Part shown: positions 1 to 9,019 of the stretch, in pieces
Layout: every line of letters begins with the position of its first letter
Position numbering within the stretch: position 1 is the stretch's first letter
Source: UBA11612 sp963976395
GTDB taxonomy: Bacteria > Pseudomonadota > Alphaproteobacteria > Rhodospirillales > Rhodospirillaceae
DNA length: 64,000 bases
NCBI GenBank assembly: GCA_963976395.1
Contig: CAXBLG010000005.1
Span: 38,541 to 102,540, forward strand
Direction of reading: 5' to 3'
Translations under genes and position numbers: made by a program
Notes under the pieces: generated by a model
Database searches by the model: none
Seen by the model: only the letters and a program-made list of their open reading frames with translations
Told to the model about the DNA's origin: nothing

Positions 1-265
1 TGCCAAGACTGACATCCCGATGTTCGTCCACGGCCGCAGGATCTGCCGGCGCATAAAAGCTCGGCCAGCCCGATCCAGAATCATATTTGGTCGAAGACTC
101 AAACAAGACGTGACCGCAGCCGCCGCATCTAAAAATACCCTCGCCTTTAAAATCGTTATATTCGCCGGTAAATGGGCGCTCTGTGCCCTTTTCTCGGAGA
201 ACATGGAACTGCTCGGGCGTTAAGTCTTTGCGCCATTCATCATCCGATTTTTCGATCTTTGGCAT
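1..265 (-). CDS. msrB: Peptide-methionine (R)-S-oxide reductase MsrB, cut by the window edge
   Basis: Reading leftward from ATG at 263-265 gives 88 codons that run off the left edge without a stop. The translation begins [20 protein letters not shown] and contains the zinc-binding CGGCG pair and the family block [11 protein letters not shown], both typical of MsrB. MsrB reduces methionine-R-sulfoxide in proteins and uses thioredoxin for recycling. The catalytic Cys lies near the C terminus and is outside the window, so activity cannot be judged. A GGAGGG ribosome site sits just before the ATG. The gene diverges from the EamA gene at 333 with a short shared promoter gap. Confidence 0.93.
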   Translation of the reverse strand, partial: MPKIEKSDDEWRKDLTPEQFHVLREKGTERPFTGEYNDFKGEGIFRCGGCGHVLFESSTKYDSGSGWPSFYAPADPAAVDEHRDVSLG

Positions 266-332
266 ACCGGCCCTCCTGCGATCTACAATTTAGCGGTAGC
301 GCTTTATATGGAAACATCTTCATAACCTTACC

Positions 333-1220
333 ATGTTTGCTCTAAGTTTTTCCGCCATTGCCCTCAGCGTCGCCTGCGCCGTTGCCTTCTCGGGGTCCGA
401 CTACTTCCGCAAGGCCGTACCCGCGACCTGCTCTGTCCCGTTGGTGCTCTTTTACATGGTAAGCGGACAAGTGCCGATATTGGCGCTTTGGCTATGGTTT
501 ATTGGCGACTATAGCATTTCGGTCGCATATGTTCTGCCGGGCTTAACGGCCGCGGTCGCAGGGCTTGCAGCCAATTTACTCTTCATCAGCGCGGTTCGGC
601 TGTCGCCTCTCAGCCTGATGGTTCCGCTCTTGGGGGCGATCCCCGCGGTCACCGCGCTCTTTGGCGGAGTTATTCTTGGCGAATGGCCCTCGGGTCTTCA
701 GACCGTCGGCATCGTATTGGTAACGACGGGGCTGATCACACTTTATATCCCCAGCTCAGGCAAATTTAGTGTCGGAACGCTGTGGCGAAATATTCGCCGG
801 GAGCCGGGTGCGAAACCGATGATTGGCGTTGTACTCTTGTGGTCGCTGGTGCCTCCGCTTGACAAAATCTGCGTGGACCTTTCCTCGGTCGGCATGCACG
901 GCCTGATCCAGCTTTTATTTATTGGAGGGACTGCAGCTATGTGGCTCCTCTTCACGGGAGGCCCAAAGGCCTTTGTGGCTCCGCGTAACGCGGTCTCGCC
1001 ATTGGTGGGTGCGGCCCTAACCGCCGGCCTTGCCTATGGCTTTCAATTGGCCGCATACCAAATTGCGCTAGTAGCTGTTGTCGAGCTTTTCAAGCGTTCA
1101 ATCGGTATGGTGGGCTCGCTCATTCTGGGTCGTGCCATGTTCGGTGAGCCGCTCACCCTGCCAAAATTAGCGGGCGTCGTCATTATGGCGATTGGCCTGC
1201 CTTTTGTGATTCTTGCTTGA
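333..1220 (+). CDS. EamA/DMT-family membrane permease
   Basis: This 295-residue protein is almost entirely hydrophobic and reads as about ten membrane helices, the layout of drug/metabolite transporters with two EamA repeats. The first repeat ends in the helix-rich stretch around residues 85-140 (SPLSLMVPLLGAIPAVTALF, then GEWPSG); the second repeat carries the matching FGEPL motif near residue 270. Such permeases export or import small metabolites in the inner membrane; the substrate cannot be read from sequence. No strong ribosome site is visible before the ATG, so an alternative start is possible. It converges on the DUF1489 gene 25 bases downstream. Confidence 0.82.
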   Translation: MFALSFSAIALSVACAVAFSGSDYFRKAVPATCSVPLVLFYMVSGQVPILALWLWFIGDYSISVAYVLPGLTAAVAGLAANLLFISAVRLSPLSLMVPLLGAIPAVTALFGGVILGEWPSGLQTVGIVLVTTGLITLYIPSSGKFSVGTLWRNIRREPGAKPMIGVVLLWSLVPPLDKICVDLSSVGMHGLIQLLFIGGTAAMWLLFTGGPKAFVAPRNAVSPLVGAALTAGLAYGFQLAAYQIALVAVVELFKRSIGMVGSLILGRAMFGEPLTLPKLAGVVIMAIGLPFVILA

Positions 1221-1245
1221 GGCGCGATAGCCTAATGTCGCGAGT

Positions 1246-1671
1246 CTAGATCAAGCCCAGACGACTGAGTTCTTGTCGCATCTCGGACGGCATGGCCGGA
1301 TCAACGCTTGCGTCCGAGGCGACCGCCATATCGGGCGGTGCAGAGTCCGCCGGCAGGTACCGCCACCCCTGGAAGGGCCGGCGCACCGTAGGTCGGACCA
1401 GAACATGCTCATCATCCAGCTCAATAATACATAAAGAACGCCCTTCTTCGTCGACATCCTCGCGAAGTCCGATGATCGGCTGACGCACAAGGATAGAACC
1501 ACGAATCACCCAGTACATAGACCCACCAGAGAGCACCTCATCCTTGCGGCGTGGAGTCATCCGGGTGCGATGGCGTAAATTACCCTTAACTTCCCTGAAA
1601 ACCCGTTGCCGTTCACGAAGATGATCAACATCGTCGATGCCGACCGCCAGCTTTATGAGATGCAGCGGCAT
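1246..1671 (-). CDS. DUF1489 family protein
   Basis: The 141-residue product starts MPLHLIKLAVGIDDVDHL and has the block TRMTPRRKDEVLSGGSMYWV followed by an RRPFQGWRYL stretch, which I recognise as DUF1489, a family of unknown function common in alphaproteobacteria. The protein looks soluble, without signal peptide or membrane helix. Its start lies only three bases after the stop of the SpoIIE-type phosphatase gene, so the two are almost surely co-transcribed, although a functional link is only an inference. The ATG at 1671 is the natural start because it aligns with the conserved N terminus of the family. Confidence 0.85.
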   Translation of the reverse strand: MPLHLIKLAVGIDDVDHLRERQRVFREVKGNLRHRTRMTPRRKDEVLSGGSMYWVIRGSILVRQPIIGLREDVDEEGRSLCIIELDDEHVLVRPTVRRPFQGWRYLPADSAPPDMAVASDASVDPAMPSEMRQELSRLGLI

Positions 1672-1674
1672 AGG

Positions 1675-3855
1675 TTAGGGACTTCTTTTCGTCGGCAGGA
1701 ACTTAACAACAACCAGCGTAATGTCGTCGCGCTGCGGCACACCATCGGAAAACCGGTGTAAGGTTTCCACAATCTTACTGCATATCTCTTCAGCAGAAAG
1801 ATGCGCCACCGCACGCACGACGGCCTTCAACCCAGCGGTCCCGAATGCCTGTCCCTCTGCGTTACAAGTTTCCCATATTCCATCCGTTCCCATGATCAAC
1901 AGGCCTGGCGCCGGCCAGTCGGTACGAACACATTCTTGGTAAGACCAACTCGATTTCACGCCCAAAGGAATATCGTGTACAGCCAGCTCTTCAAACTGAT
2001 CGTTTTCCACATCGTAAAGCAGATTTGGACCATGACCGGCACTTACCCAACGTAGACGGTGCTCGTCGGGATCGATGACCAAGTAAATCAAGGTGACGAA
2101 ACGCCCCCCCGTAGAGTCGGCCGCTAAGTAACGGTTTACCGCGTCCATAACCGAACGCAGATCACGCCCATCACCTGCATGGCTGTGTAGAAGTGCACGC
2201 ACCGACATCATGGTCAGCGCCGCCACAACGCCATGCCCAGCCACATCGCCGACAAAAACGCCCACGCGCTCCGCCTGAGGGCCATCACCGAACCGAACAA
2301 AGTCGTAGTAGTCCCCGCCAACGTCCTCGCTATAAACACAACGTCCAGCGAATTCGAACCCAGGCAACGCCGGCGCCGACGTCGGAAGCAACTTTTGCTG
2401 AACCTCCCGCGCTAAAGACAGCGATTCCATAACCGCAATATGGCTGCGAAGTTGTGGGATCATGGCGTTGAAAGCATCTGCCAGTTCTTTGACTTCGTCG
2501 GACCCTTTGACTTTCGCGCGGGCGTCTAAATTTCCGCCGGCGAGGCCCCTAGCGGTAACAACCAACGCACGGAGCGGGCCCGTCACGGACCGTGCCGCAA
2601 GCATGGCAAGCACCGCAACAACCGCGATCAAAGTAATCGATGCGATACCGGCCAGACGCACTTGATCGAAGATGGCTTGGCTAACATCCATCTGAGACTG
2701 AGCCGCAATGGTCTCGATATCATCAACGGGCACAATGGAAAGCAGTGCCGAGTTCACCTGCTCCAGCCCGCCATAAACCCATAATGACTCACGGCCGTTG
2801 TGAGGCATACGGCGCACGCCATCACGCCCAGCGATTAAATCCTCAATTGTCTGCTCTACGTCCGGCCCTTTTCCGGACAAAAGCGGCATCGCTTCAGGCG
2901 TAGTGTCCCAAGCCATACCTGTATCGGTATAGGAACTTGATGCGGCGACCCGCACAACCGGATCTCCCACCGACACATCCGGCACAAATGGCGCGCCGTT
3001 CTGGTCTGTTACGGCAACAATAAAACTCTCGGCGTTGGTGCCGATCTGAACACGTCCATGAATGTCGCCAAGCACCTTCAGAATATCGATATCAATAGCG
3101 GTAACGCCCGCTTTCGTACCGTCGGAGCCGCGCACCGGCATCGCTGCGGTCAACAGCAAGCGACGTGTCGCGGCATCAAGAAAAGGTTGGGTCCAAATCA
3201 GATTGTCCGCCTTCATCGCGTTTGTGTACCAAACGCGCTTGCGCGGATCGTAGGCCTCCGGATACCCGCCGTGACCGGGATAGGCGGAATGCAATCCTTC
3301 TTTGAGACTCACATATTGCCAATAAAACAAGCCCGCACTCGTCCGGTTAATCTCACGGTAAGTGGCGACAAGCGGCATCAACTTTAGGAGCAATTCCTCA
3401 ACGGTTTGACGCGCAACCCCTGGGGCAACAAGAAAGGCTTGATTCTGGCGCGACACAGGCACCGCCTGAAACGCACCTTCGGGGGAGGAAATCGCATGAT
3501 CCAACGTAAGCTCAGTGTCCGGCGGCCACATTCTCGGATCATTGAAGTCTGTTGCCATATAGATCTGCGGCAGTTCACCATTTGGGACCGGACCGGACAG
3601 AAGCCGCTCAGCCGCTGAAGACTGAAGCCGTAGCGCGAACTCGACTTGCCTTTGCTGTGCGGTCAGTAAATCGGACGAATACGCAACAGCCTGGCTCAGC
3701 TGATTTTCGATTTCCTGAACAACCGCACCCTGGCCTCGTTCAACGATCGCTTCACCAAGGTTTTCGGTGGCCCGCTCACTGCGCCAACTGAGCGCAACAA
3801 GCGGTCCGATCGCGATGACCAGCAAAAGCAAAAAAAGTTTGGTTTGGATGCGCAC
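1675..3855 (-). CDS. Membrane cache-HAMP-SpoIIE (PP2C-type) serine phosphatase
   Basis: This 726-residue protein has an N-terminal membrane helix (residues about 5-24), a large periplasmic sensor of dCache type (about 30-390), a second helix near 395-418, a HAMP linker (SVTGPLRALVVTARGLAGGN onward), and a C-terminal SpoIIE/RsbU-like PP2C domain. The phosphatase metal motifs are visible as SEDVGGDYYD, VGDVAGHG, SAGHGP, GTDGIWE and RDDITLV. Family members dephosphorylate anti-anti-sigma-type proteins in partner-switching cascades. No anti-sigma kinase or STAS protein lies in the window, so the partner is unknown. It follows the EAL-like gene by 106 bases and precedes DUF1489 by three. Confidence 0.9.
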   Translation of the reverse strand: MRIQTKLFLLLLVIAIGPLVALSWRSERATENLGEAIVERGQGAVVQEIENQLSQAVAYSSDLLTAQQRQVEFALRLQSSAAERLLSGPVPNGELPQIYMATDFNDPRMWPPDTELTLDHAISSPEGAFQAVPVSRQNQAFLVAPGVARQTVEELLLKLMPLVATYREINRTSAGLFYWQYVSLKEGLHSAYPGHGGYPEAYDPRKRVWYTNAMKADNLIWTQPFLDAATRRLLLTAAMPVRGSDGTKAGVTAIDIDILKVLGDIHGRVQIGTNAESFIVAVTDQNGAPFVPDVSVGDPVVRVAASSSYTDTGMAWDTTPEAMPLLSGKGPDVEQTIEDLIAGRDGVRRMPHNGRESLWVYGGLEQVNSALLSIVPVDDIETIAAQSQMDVSQAIFDQVRLAGIASITLIAVVAVLAMLAARSVTGPLRALVVTARGLAGGNLDARAKVKGSDEVKELADAFNAMIPQLRSHIAVMESLSLAREVQQKLLPTSAPALPGFEFAGRCVYSEDVGGDYYDFVRFGDGPQAERVGVFVGDVAGHGVVAALTMMSVRALLHSHAGDGRDLRSVMDAVNRYLAADSTGGRFVTLIYLVIDPDEHRLRWVSAGHGPNLLYDVENDQFEELAVHDIPLGVKSSWSYQECVRTDWPAPGLLIMGTDGIWETCNAEGQAFGTAGLKAVVRAVAHLSAEEICSKIVETLHRFSDGVPQRDDITLVVVKFLPTKRSP

Positions 3856-3961
3856 GCCGCATCACCCCGCGCTCGGATGGACAACAAAAAGGTTCTGGCG
3901 AAGGTAGGCCCAATTCATACGGCTTTCCAGGGGCCTGGGACGATTGTGGTGGGCAGATCGG

Positions 3962-5200
3962 TCAGCCGGCTTTCTCTTTGAGCATATCGTCGATCAAGAA
4001 ACCCTGAAACATATTGATGCCCATACGCGCGCCGACGTCCAAGGCCCGCGCGTTGTCCACTCGAATAAGAACAGGCAATACGTTACAATCGATCATGTAT
4101 TTGATGGCGCGCTCGCGCTCTTGCAGAATTTCTTCCGCTCCGTTTCGCCAATGAATTTTGGCGATAGTGGCCCCGATGTAATCGACATCCACCAATCCCA
4201 CGGTCTGCGGAAATATTTGATCAACGGCGATGTGCGCACCCTTGGAATTGATCAAGCCGCGCGCCACTTGAAATTCGTCAAAATTCTCTACGATGTTCGA
4301 TTGGCGAAATTCGAAAACCACTTGCGACAAAACATCGGCAGGTGTTTTTTCGATAAAATCCTCGAAAGCTTCGGTGAACACGCTTTCGACATTGAGATTG
4401 ATCGAGCAGCGGTCCTTCGTCGTGTGCATCTCGTTGAAAGCGCGCAACAAGATTTGGTCGAGCACAAGTGTAAACTCGTTGAAAAGACGGCCAGAGCCGC
4501 GCATTTCGACGTCAATGAACAACGGCTTACGCAGCAAGTCCATGCTGATGAAATATTCGGTCAGGATTTTTTCGGGTTTCTTCCCAGTGATGTTCAACAT
4601 CACATCTTGCGTCCGAACAAATGCCTTGATGAACTTCTCGTTGCCGAATTTCTCGTAGGCCCGCATAACGTTTTTGATATCAGCCGTCGTGAGTGGCCGA
4701 AGTTGCCGCTCTTCCGCGTCCGAATCATCGACTGCCTTTTGCGCCATTTCGGCGTATTTCGCGAGCCGGTCGGCGGCTGAACGGTAGTTATTTGTAAGAT
4801 CGTAACTTAGAACCAAACGACTTTGGTCGATGGTACCGAAACTGCCCGGAAATGTTTTTTCAATCGTGCGCAGCATCTCGACCTTAAGGTCACGCACCAT
4901 GCCGATCAGGCCGGTTTCAGTGAGCTTGACCAGAATCGCAAAGTCGCAGTTTGAAACTTGGTAGCATGTCCCGCCACGCTTTCCCGCGATGACCGCCACG
5001 CCCACACTCATTTGCTCGACCAACTCTTCGCTGCGTTTGGCTTCCGGCAGTGCGCTGGCGGCACTTATAACCACGAGATTGACGCCGCTTTCCGGAGCAT
5101 GGCGCCACTTGCCCATAGCTTCGACGAGCGCCCGTAGAAACTGGGGGCGCGCGGGCGGGGTATCACCTCCACCGAAATCAGCTTGCGCGGAATCCGACAT
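3962..5200 (-). CDS. Degenerate EAL-like domain protein
   Basis: The C-terminal half (about residues 200-410) follows the fold order of an EAL c-di-GMP phosphodiesterase: SINLNVESV, then VVFEFRQSNI, then IAVDQI, ending in GINMFQGFLID, which matches the usual QGYLFS end. Catalytic residues are mostly gone: the DDFG loop reads DQIF, and the AEGVE loop reads LIRVDN. The first 150 residues have a loose resemblance to a degenerate GGDEF domain. I infer a non-enzymatic binding or scaffolding role. No signal peptide or membrane helix is seen. It lies upstream of the SpoIIE phosphatase on the same strand. Confidence 0.72.
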   Translation of the reverse strand: MSDSAQADFGGGDTPPARPQFLRALVEAMGKWRHAPESGVNLVVISAASALPEAKRSEELVEQMSVGVAVIAGKRGGTCYQVSNCDFAILVKLTETGLIGMVRDLKVEMLRTIEKTFPGSFGTIDQSRLVLSYDLTNNYRSAADRLAKYAEMAQKAVDDSDAEERQLRPLTTADIKNVMRAYEKFGNEKFIKAFVRTQDVMLNITGKKPEKILTEYFISMDLLRKPLFIDVEMRGSGRLFNEFTLVLDQILLRAFNEMHTTKDRCSINLNVESVFTEAFEDFIEKTPADVLSQVVFEFRQSNIVENFDEFQVARGLINSKGAHIAVDQIFPQTVGLVDVDYIGATIAKIHWRNGAEEILQERERAIKYMIDCNVLPVLIRVDNARALDVGARMGINMFQGFLIDDMLKEKAG

Positions 5201-5599
5201 CCAAAATCAGTCCTGTTCGAAGCCCGCGGCCACTACCTCGGCACACGACCGCCCCAACGGCGGTTCAAAGCCCCAGAATTGCAATGTTAAAACTATCTTG
5301 TTGTCTGCCCAAGGTCAATTAAGGCCATGAAATGCTTGCATTTCTAAGGCGTACCCCCTCCACTCGACCCTCATGAGGCGAAATCTAAGAAGGTCCGAAT
5401 CTTCGCACGTATCAGTAAACTTCGCACACAGGATTTTTAACCAATGCGCGAATTTCAGAGGCTCAAAAGCGCGGCAGAAGAGATATCATCAAAGATCAAT
5501 ATACACCCTTCACATACCGCTGGACCAAATATAGCAGGGGCTTACCCTGCACACGTAGCGCTCTTAGACCATCTGCGCATAATTGTTAAGGATTCACAT
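5201..5599. promoter_or_regulatory. Divergent intergenic region with a 16-bp palindrome
   Basis: This gap of about 400 bases separates the leftward EAL-like gene from the rightward SCP2 gene. An open frame runs through 5444-5599 in phase with SCP2, but its composition is AT-richer than the genes and it has no conserved protein features, so I leave it non-coding. At 5329-5344 there is GAAATGCTTGCATTTC, two perfect 7-base arms around TT, which looks like a dimeric-repressor operator. It could serve either flanking transcript. No clear sigma-70 pair was identified. Confidence 0.4.
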
Positions 5600-5908
5600 A
5601 TGACCTTGGATGAGCTTGTAAGCGAGATGAATGATCGGGCCGACAAACTTAAGGACCTCGGTCACACGGTATTGTTCGATCTTGGCGATGACGGCAAGGT
5701 TATGTTGGACGCGACGGGCGACGAGGTCGTGATTACGCCCAACCCAGACGATGATGACGCGGAAACCACGCTCACCTTATCGACCGACAATATGGTGAAG
5801 CTGATCAACGGCGATCTCAACCCGATGGTGGCGTTTACGATGGGAAAGCTGAAGGTCTTTGGATCCAAGGGCATAGCCCTAAAACTCTCGAGCCTTCTCG
5901 AAAATTAG
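5600..5908 (+). CDS. SCP2 sterol-carrier-type lipid-binding protein
   Basis: The 102-residue product from ATG 5600 (MTLDELVSEMNDRADKLKDL) matches the compact SCP2 domain: an amphipathic start, a beta sheet ending in ATTTL-like strands (here AETTLTLS), the helix DNMVKLINGDLNPMVAF and the conserved GKLKVFG turn. SCP2 domains bind fatty acyl-CoAs and other lipids. An in-frame ATG at 5444 exists, but 5600 is chosen because an AAGGA ribosome site precedes it and the family starts here. It stands before the acyl-CoA ligase and beta-oxidation genes, which fits a role in handling acyl chains. Confidence 0.85.
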   Translation: MTLDELVSEMNDRADKLKDLGHTVLFDLGDDGKVMLDATGDEVVITPNPDDDDAETTLTLSTDNMVKLINGDLNPMVAFTMGKLKVFGSKGIALKLSSLLEN

Positions 5909-6093
5909 CCCGCACGGGCGCGGAGTCGCGCACCGGCACCGATTTGCTTTCTATTCAAACCCCATTGAAAATGAGGTTCGCAGTCATCAAATCATCGGGC
6001 TAGCTGCAAAAGCTTTGATTCGCTACGATTTTTCACTCGCGCCCATACCATAGAAGCTTGCGACGACCGCGAAGCAGACATTTAGGGACGTTT

Positions 6094-7794
6094 ATGGCTG
6101 CCACAGACGCTAACGGATCACCCTTCCCCTGGCTTAAACGCTACCCGGACTATGCCGACTGGTCGATGGCATTGCCAGAAACCCCCGTGTTCAAACTGCT
6201 CCACGATGCCGTCGAGAAGTATCCAAGCCATACCTGTATGGAATTTCTCGGCCGGGAGTGGACCTACGCTGAAACGAGTCAAATGGCCGCACAGGCTGCG
6301 AAGGGGTTCAAAGACCTAGGCGTTGGCAAAGGTACACGCGTCGGCCTTCTTCTTCCGAACAGCCCCTACTACGTCGCGGCCTTCTTCGGCGTAACCATGG
6401 CCGGCGGAACGGTAGTGAACATGAACCCGCTTTACGCCGTGCGTGAGCTTGAGGGCATGGCTTCAGACGCCGATATCAATGTGCTGGTCACAATGGATCT
6501 GACCGCCATGTATCCCAAAGCCCTCGAGCTTTTGGAAAACAACACCGTAAAGAAGCTTGTCGTGTGTTCAATGTCGAAGGCGCTCCCGATCGGCACGTCT
6601 ATCCTCTTCAATCTTTTCAAGCGCTCCACCATCTCGAATGTAGAAGACGATGAGCGCCAGATTTGGTGGGATGAACTGATCGACAACGACGGAGCATTCA
6701 CCCCCGTAAACATAGCCCCACGAGACGACGTCGCTGTTCTCCAGTATACCGGCGGCACGACGGGCTTGCCCAAAGGGGCAATGTTGACCCATGCCAATCT
6801 GACGGCCAACGCTAGGCAGGTCGCTTGCTGGAACAGCACCCCAGAATACGGTAGCGAGTGCTTCCTTGCCGCGCTGCCGTTTTTTCACGTATTTGCGATG
6901 ACCGTCATTTTGCTGTGCGGCCTCGAATACGGCGCAAAAATTGTCATGTTGCCGCGCTTCGATCTCAAAGACTGTCTGAAAACTATCGACCGCAAAAAAC
7001 CGACGCTGTTTCCAGCCGTACCAACTATTTACACCGCCATCAACAACGCCCCGATCGTCGAGAATTACGATCTTACATCTCTAAAGCTCTGCATTTCCGG
7101 CGGCGCCGCGTTGCCGGTGGAGGTGAAGCGATCCTTCGAAGAGCGTACAGGCTGTGTGGTTGTCGAAGGCTACGGCCTCAGCGAAACCTCACCGGTGGTC
7201 TGCACAAACCCCACAGTCGGCGAAAATAAACCGGGATCGGTTGGGCTTCCCATGCCGGGCACCATTGTTGAAATCAGGTCCCTGGAAGATGACCACGTTC
7301 TAGGAATCGGCGAGAAAGGCGAGATTTGCGTGCGCGGCCCGCAAGTCATGAAGGGCTATTGGAACCGGGAAAAGGAAACCGCTGACGCCATGAAGGGCGG
7401 CGCCTTTCATACCGGCGACGTGGGTTACATGGATGAAGACGGCTACGTCTTCATCGTTGACCGCATAAAGGATATGATCAACGCGTCGGGCTACAAGATA
7501 TATCCTCGGGTCGTTGAGGAGGCCATTCATCTGCACCCTGCCGTGGAAGAAGTCGTCGTCATCGGCATCGACGATCCCTACCGCGGCCAAACACCAAAAG
7601 CTTTCATTAAAGTGCGAGACGGAGAACACCTTACGGAAGACGACTTGAACTCCTTCCTCAAAGACAAGCTCTCGACGATCGAACGTCCCGAATTTTACGA
7701 GTTTCGCGACGAGTTGCCAAAAACACTCATTGGTAAATTGTCAAAGAAGGAACTGAAGGAAGAACACGCTGCCGCGAAACCTGACAAAGGATAA
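6094..7794 (+). CDS. fadD: Long-chain fatty acid--CoA ligase
   Basis: This 566-residue protein is an ANL-superfamily acyl-CoA synthetase, which activates fatty acids with ATP and CoA. The ATP-binding P loop reads YTGGTTGLPKGAM (about residue 215), followed by the GYGLSETSP motif, the HTGDVGYMDEDGY block and the C-terminal catalytic-lysine region LPKTLIGKLSKKEL. Length is normal for FadD. The start is set at 6094, where AGGGA precedes the ATG; the earlier ATG at 6058 has an Arg-rich extension unlike the family. It opens a rightward cluster containing all further beta-oxidation steps. The symbol is by function, not proven orthology. Confidence 0.92.
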   Translation: MAATDANGSPFPWLKRYPDYADWSMALPETPVFKLLHDAVEKYPSHTCMEFLGREWTYAETSQMAAQAAKGFKDLGVGKGTRVGLLLPNSPYYVAAFFGVTMAGGTVVNMNPLYAVRELEGMASDADINVLVTMDLTAMYPKALELLENNTVKKLVVCSMSKALPIGTSILFNLFKRSTISNVEDDERQIWWDELIDNDGAFTPVNIAPRDDVAVLQYTGGTTGLPKGAMLTHANLTANARQVACWNSTPEYGSECFLAALPFFHVFAMTVILLCGLEYGAKIVMLPRFDLKDCLKTIDRKKPTLFPAVPTIYTAINNAPIVENYDLTSLKLCISGGAALPVEVKRSFEERTGCVVVEGYGLSETSPVVCTNPTVGENKPGSVGLPMPGTIVEIRSLEDDHVLGIGEKGEICVRGPQVMKGYWNREKETADAMKGGAFHTGDVGYMDEDGYVFIVDRIKDMINASGYKIYPRVVEEAIHLHPAVEEVVVIGIDDPYRGQTPKAFIKVRDGEHLTEDDLNSFLKDKLSTIERPEFYEFRDELPKTLIGKLSKKELKEEHAAAKPDKG

Positions 7795-7868
7795 GAGCGG
7801 CACGATTTACAACACAAGTGTCTGATCATTTAGAAAATGGCAAGGCACGGTACCAAGGGAGCCATCTA

Positions 7869-9005
7869 ATGACCAACGTCGTGATCGCGGGCTACAACCG
7901 CTCGGCTTTTACTTTGGCCAACAAAGGCGCACTCCGGAAATCACGGCCGGACGATGTCATCGCCGCCGTGATCAAGGGCCTTATGGCGAACACGAAGGTT
8001 AAACCCGAGGACGTCGAAGACTTGGCCTTGGGCTGCGTTTTCCCGGAAGCCGAGCAAGGCCTCAACATCGGCCGCAACGTCGTATTCCTGGCCGGGCTTC
8101 CCAACAGTGTTGCCGGTCAAACGATCAACCGCTTTTGCGGCTCGTCCATGCAGGCGATCCACCAGGCCGCCGGCGCTATCAAGATGGGCGCGGGAGACGT
8201 GTTCATTTGCGCCGGAATTGAAAGCATGACCCGCGTTCCCATTCCAGGCTTCAACCCCATGCCCAACCCGATTCTTATTAACGCCGGACATCAGGCCTAT
8301 ATCGGTATGGGCGAAACCGCCGAGAACCTGGCCGAGAAATATAAAATTCCTCGCGACAAACAAGAAGCCTTCGCCCTCGAAAGCCAGAAGCGCGCCGCCA
8401 AAGCCCAGGCCGAAGGCAAATTCAAGGACGAGATTATTCCAGTGGAAGGCGAAGGCGGCATGGTCGATGCCGACGGATGTATTCGCCCGGACACGACTGC
8501 CGAAGGGCTCGCCGGGCTTAAGCCCGCTTTTAAAGAAACAGGCACTGTCACAGCCGGCACCTCTTCGCCCCTGACGGACGGAGCGTCAGCGACTATCATT
8601 TGCTCTGAAGAGTACGCGGCAAAGAACGGTCTCAACCCCATTGCCCGTATCGTCTCGGCGGCCCTATCGGGCTGCGCACCGGAGATCATGGGCATCGGTC
8701 CCGTGGAAGCCACGAACAAAGCCCTCGCCCGGGCCGGGCTAAAACTCGATCAGATCGACATTATCGAACTCAACGAAGCTTTCGCGGCGCAAAGCCTTGC
8801 TGTTGTCCATGACCTCAAACTCGACCTGAGTAAAACCAATATCGACGGCGGTGCTATCGCCCTCGGCCATCCGCTGGGTGCGTCCGGCGCACGAATTACC
8901 GGTAAGGCGGCCAGTTTGCTTCAGCGCGAGAAAAAGAAATACGCACTCGCCACCATGTGCATGGGCGGCGGTCAAGGCATCGCCACCATCCTCGAAGCCC
9001 TTTAA
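7869..9005 (+). CDS. Acetyl-CoA acyltransferase (3-ketoacyl-CoA thiolase)
   Basis: The 378-residue product carries the thiolase nucleophile in NRFCGSSMQAIHQAA (Cys near residue 85), the GHPLGASGARI histidine block near residue 340 and the terminal MCMGGGQGIA second-Cys motif. It performs the last step of beta-oxidation, releasing acetyl-CoA. The start at 7869 has a good AAGGGA ribosome site; the longer frame from 7818 would add 17 residues without family support. It precedes the dehydrogenase/hydratase gene by 14 bases, so the two probably form the usual FadA/FadB-type complex. Confidence 0.93.
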   Translation: MTNVVIAGYNRSAFTLANKGALRKSRPDDVIAAVIKGLMANTKVKPEDVEDLALGCVFPEAEQGLNIGRNVVFLAGLPNSVAGQTINRFCGSSMQAIHQAAGAIKMGAGDVFICAGIESMTRVPIPGFNPMPNPILINAGHQAYIGMGETAENLAEKYKIPRDKQEAFALESQKRAAKAQAEGKFKDEIIPVEGEGGMVDADGCIRPDTTAEGLAGLKPAFKETGTVTAGTSSPLTDGASATIICSEEYAAKNGLNPIARIVSAALSGCAPEIMGIGPVEATNKALARAGLKLDQIDIIELNEAFAAQSLAVVHDLKLDLSKTNIDGGAIALGHPLGASGARITGKAASLLQREKKKYALATMCMGGGQGIATILEAL

Positions 9006-9019
9006 GGGAGGCGCAGAGC

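Noticed and set aside
5444..5599. Longer start for the SCP2 protein (ATG 5444)
   Set aside because: The added residues have no family similarity, and the ATG at 5600 has a good ribosome site and matches the domain start.
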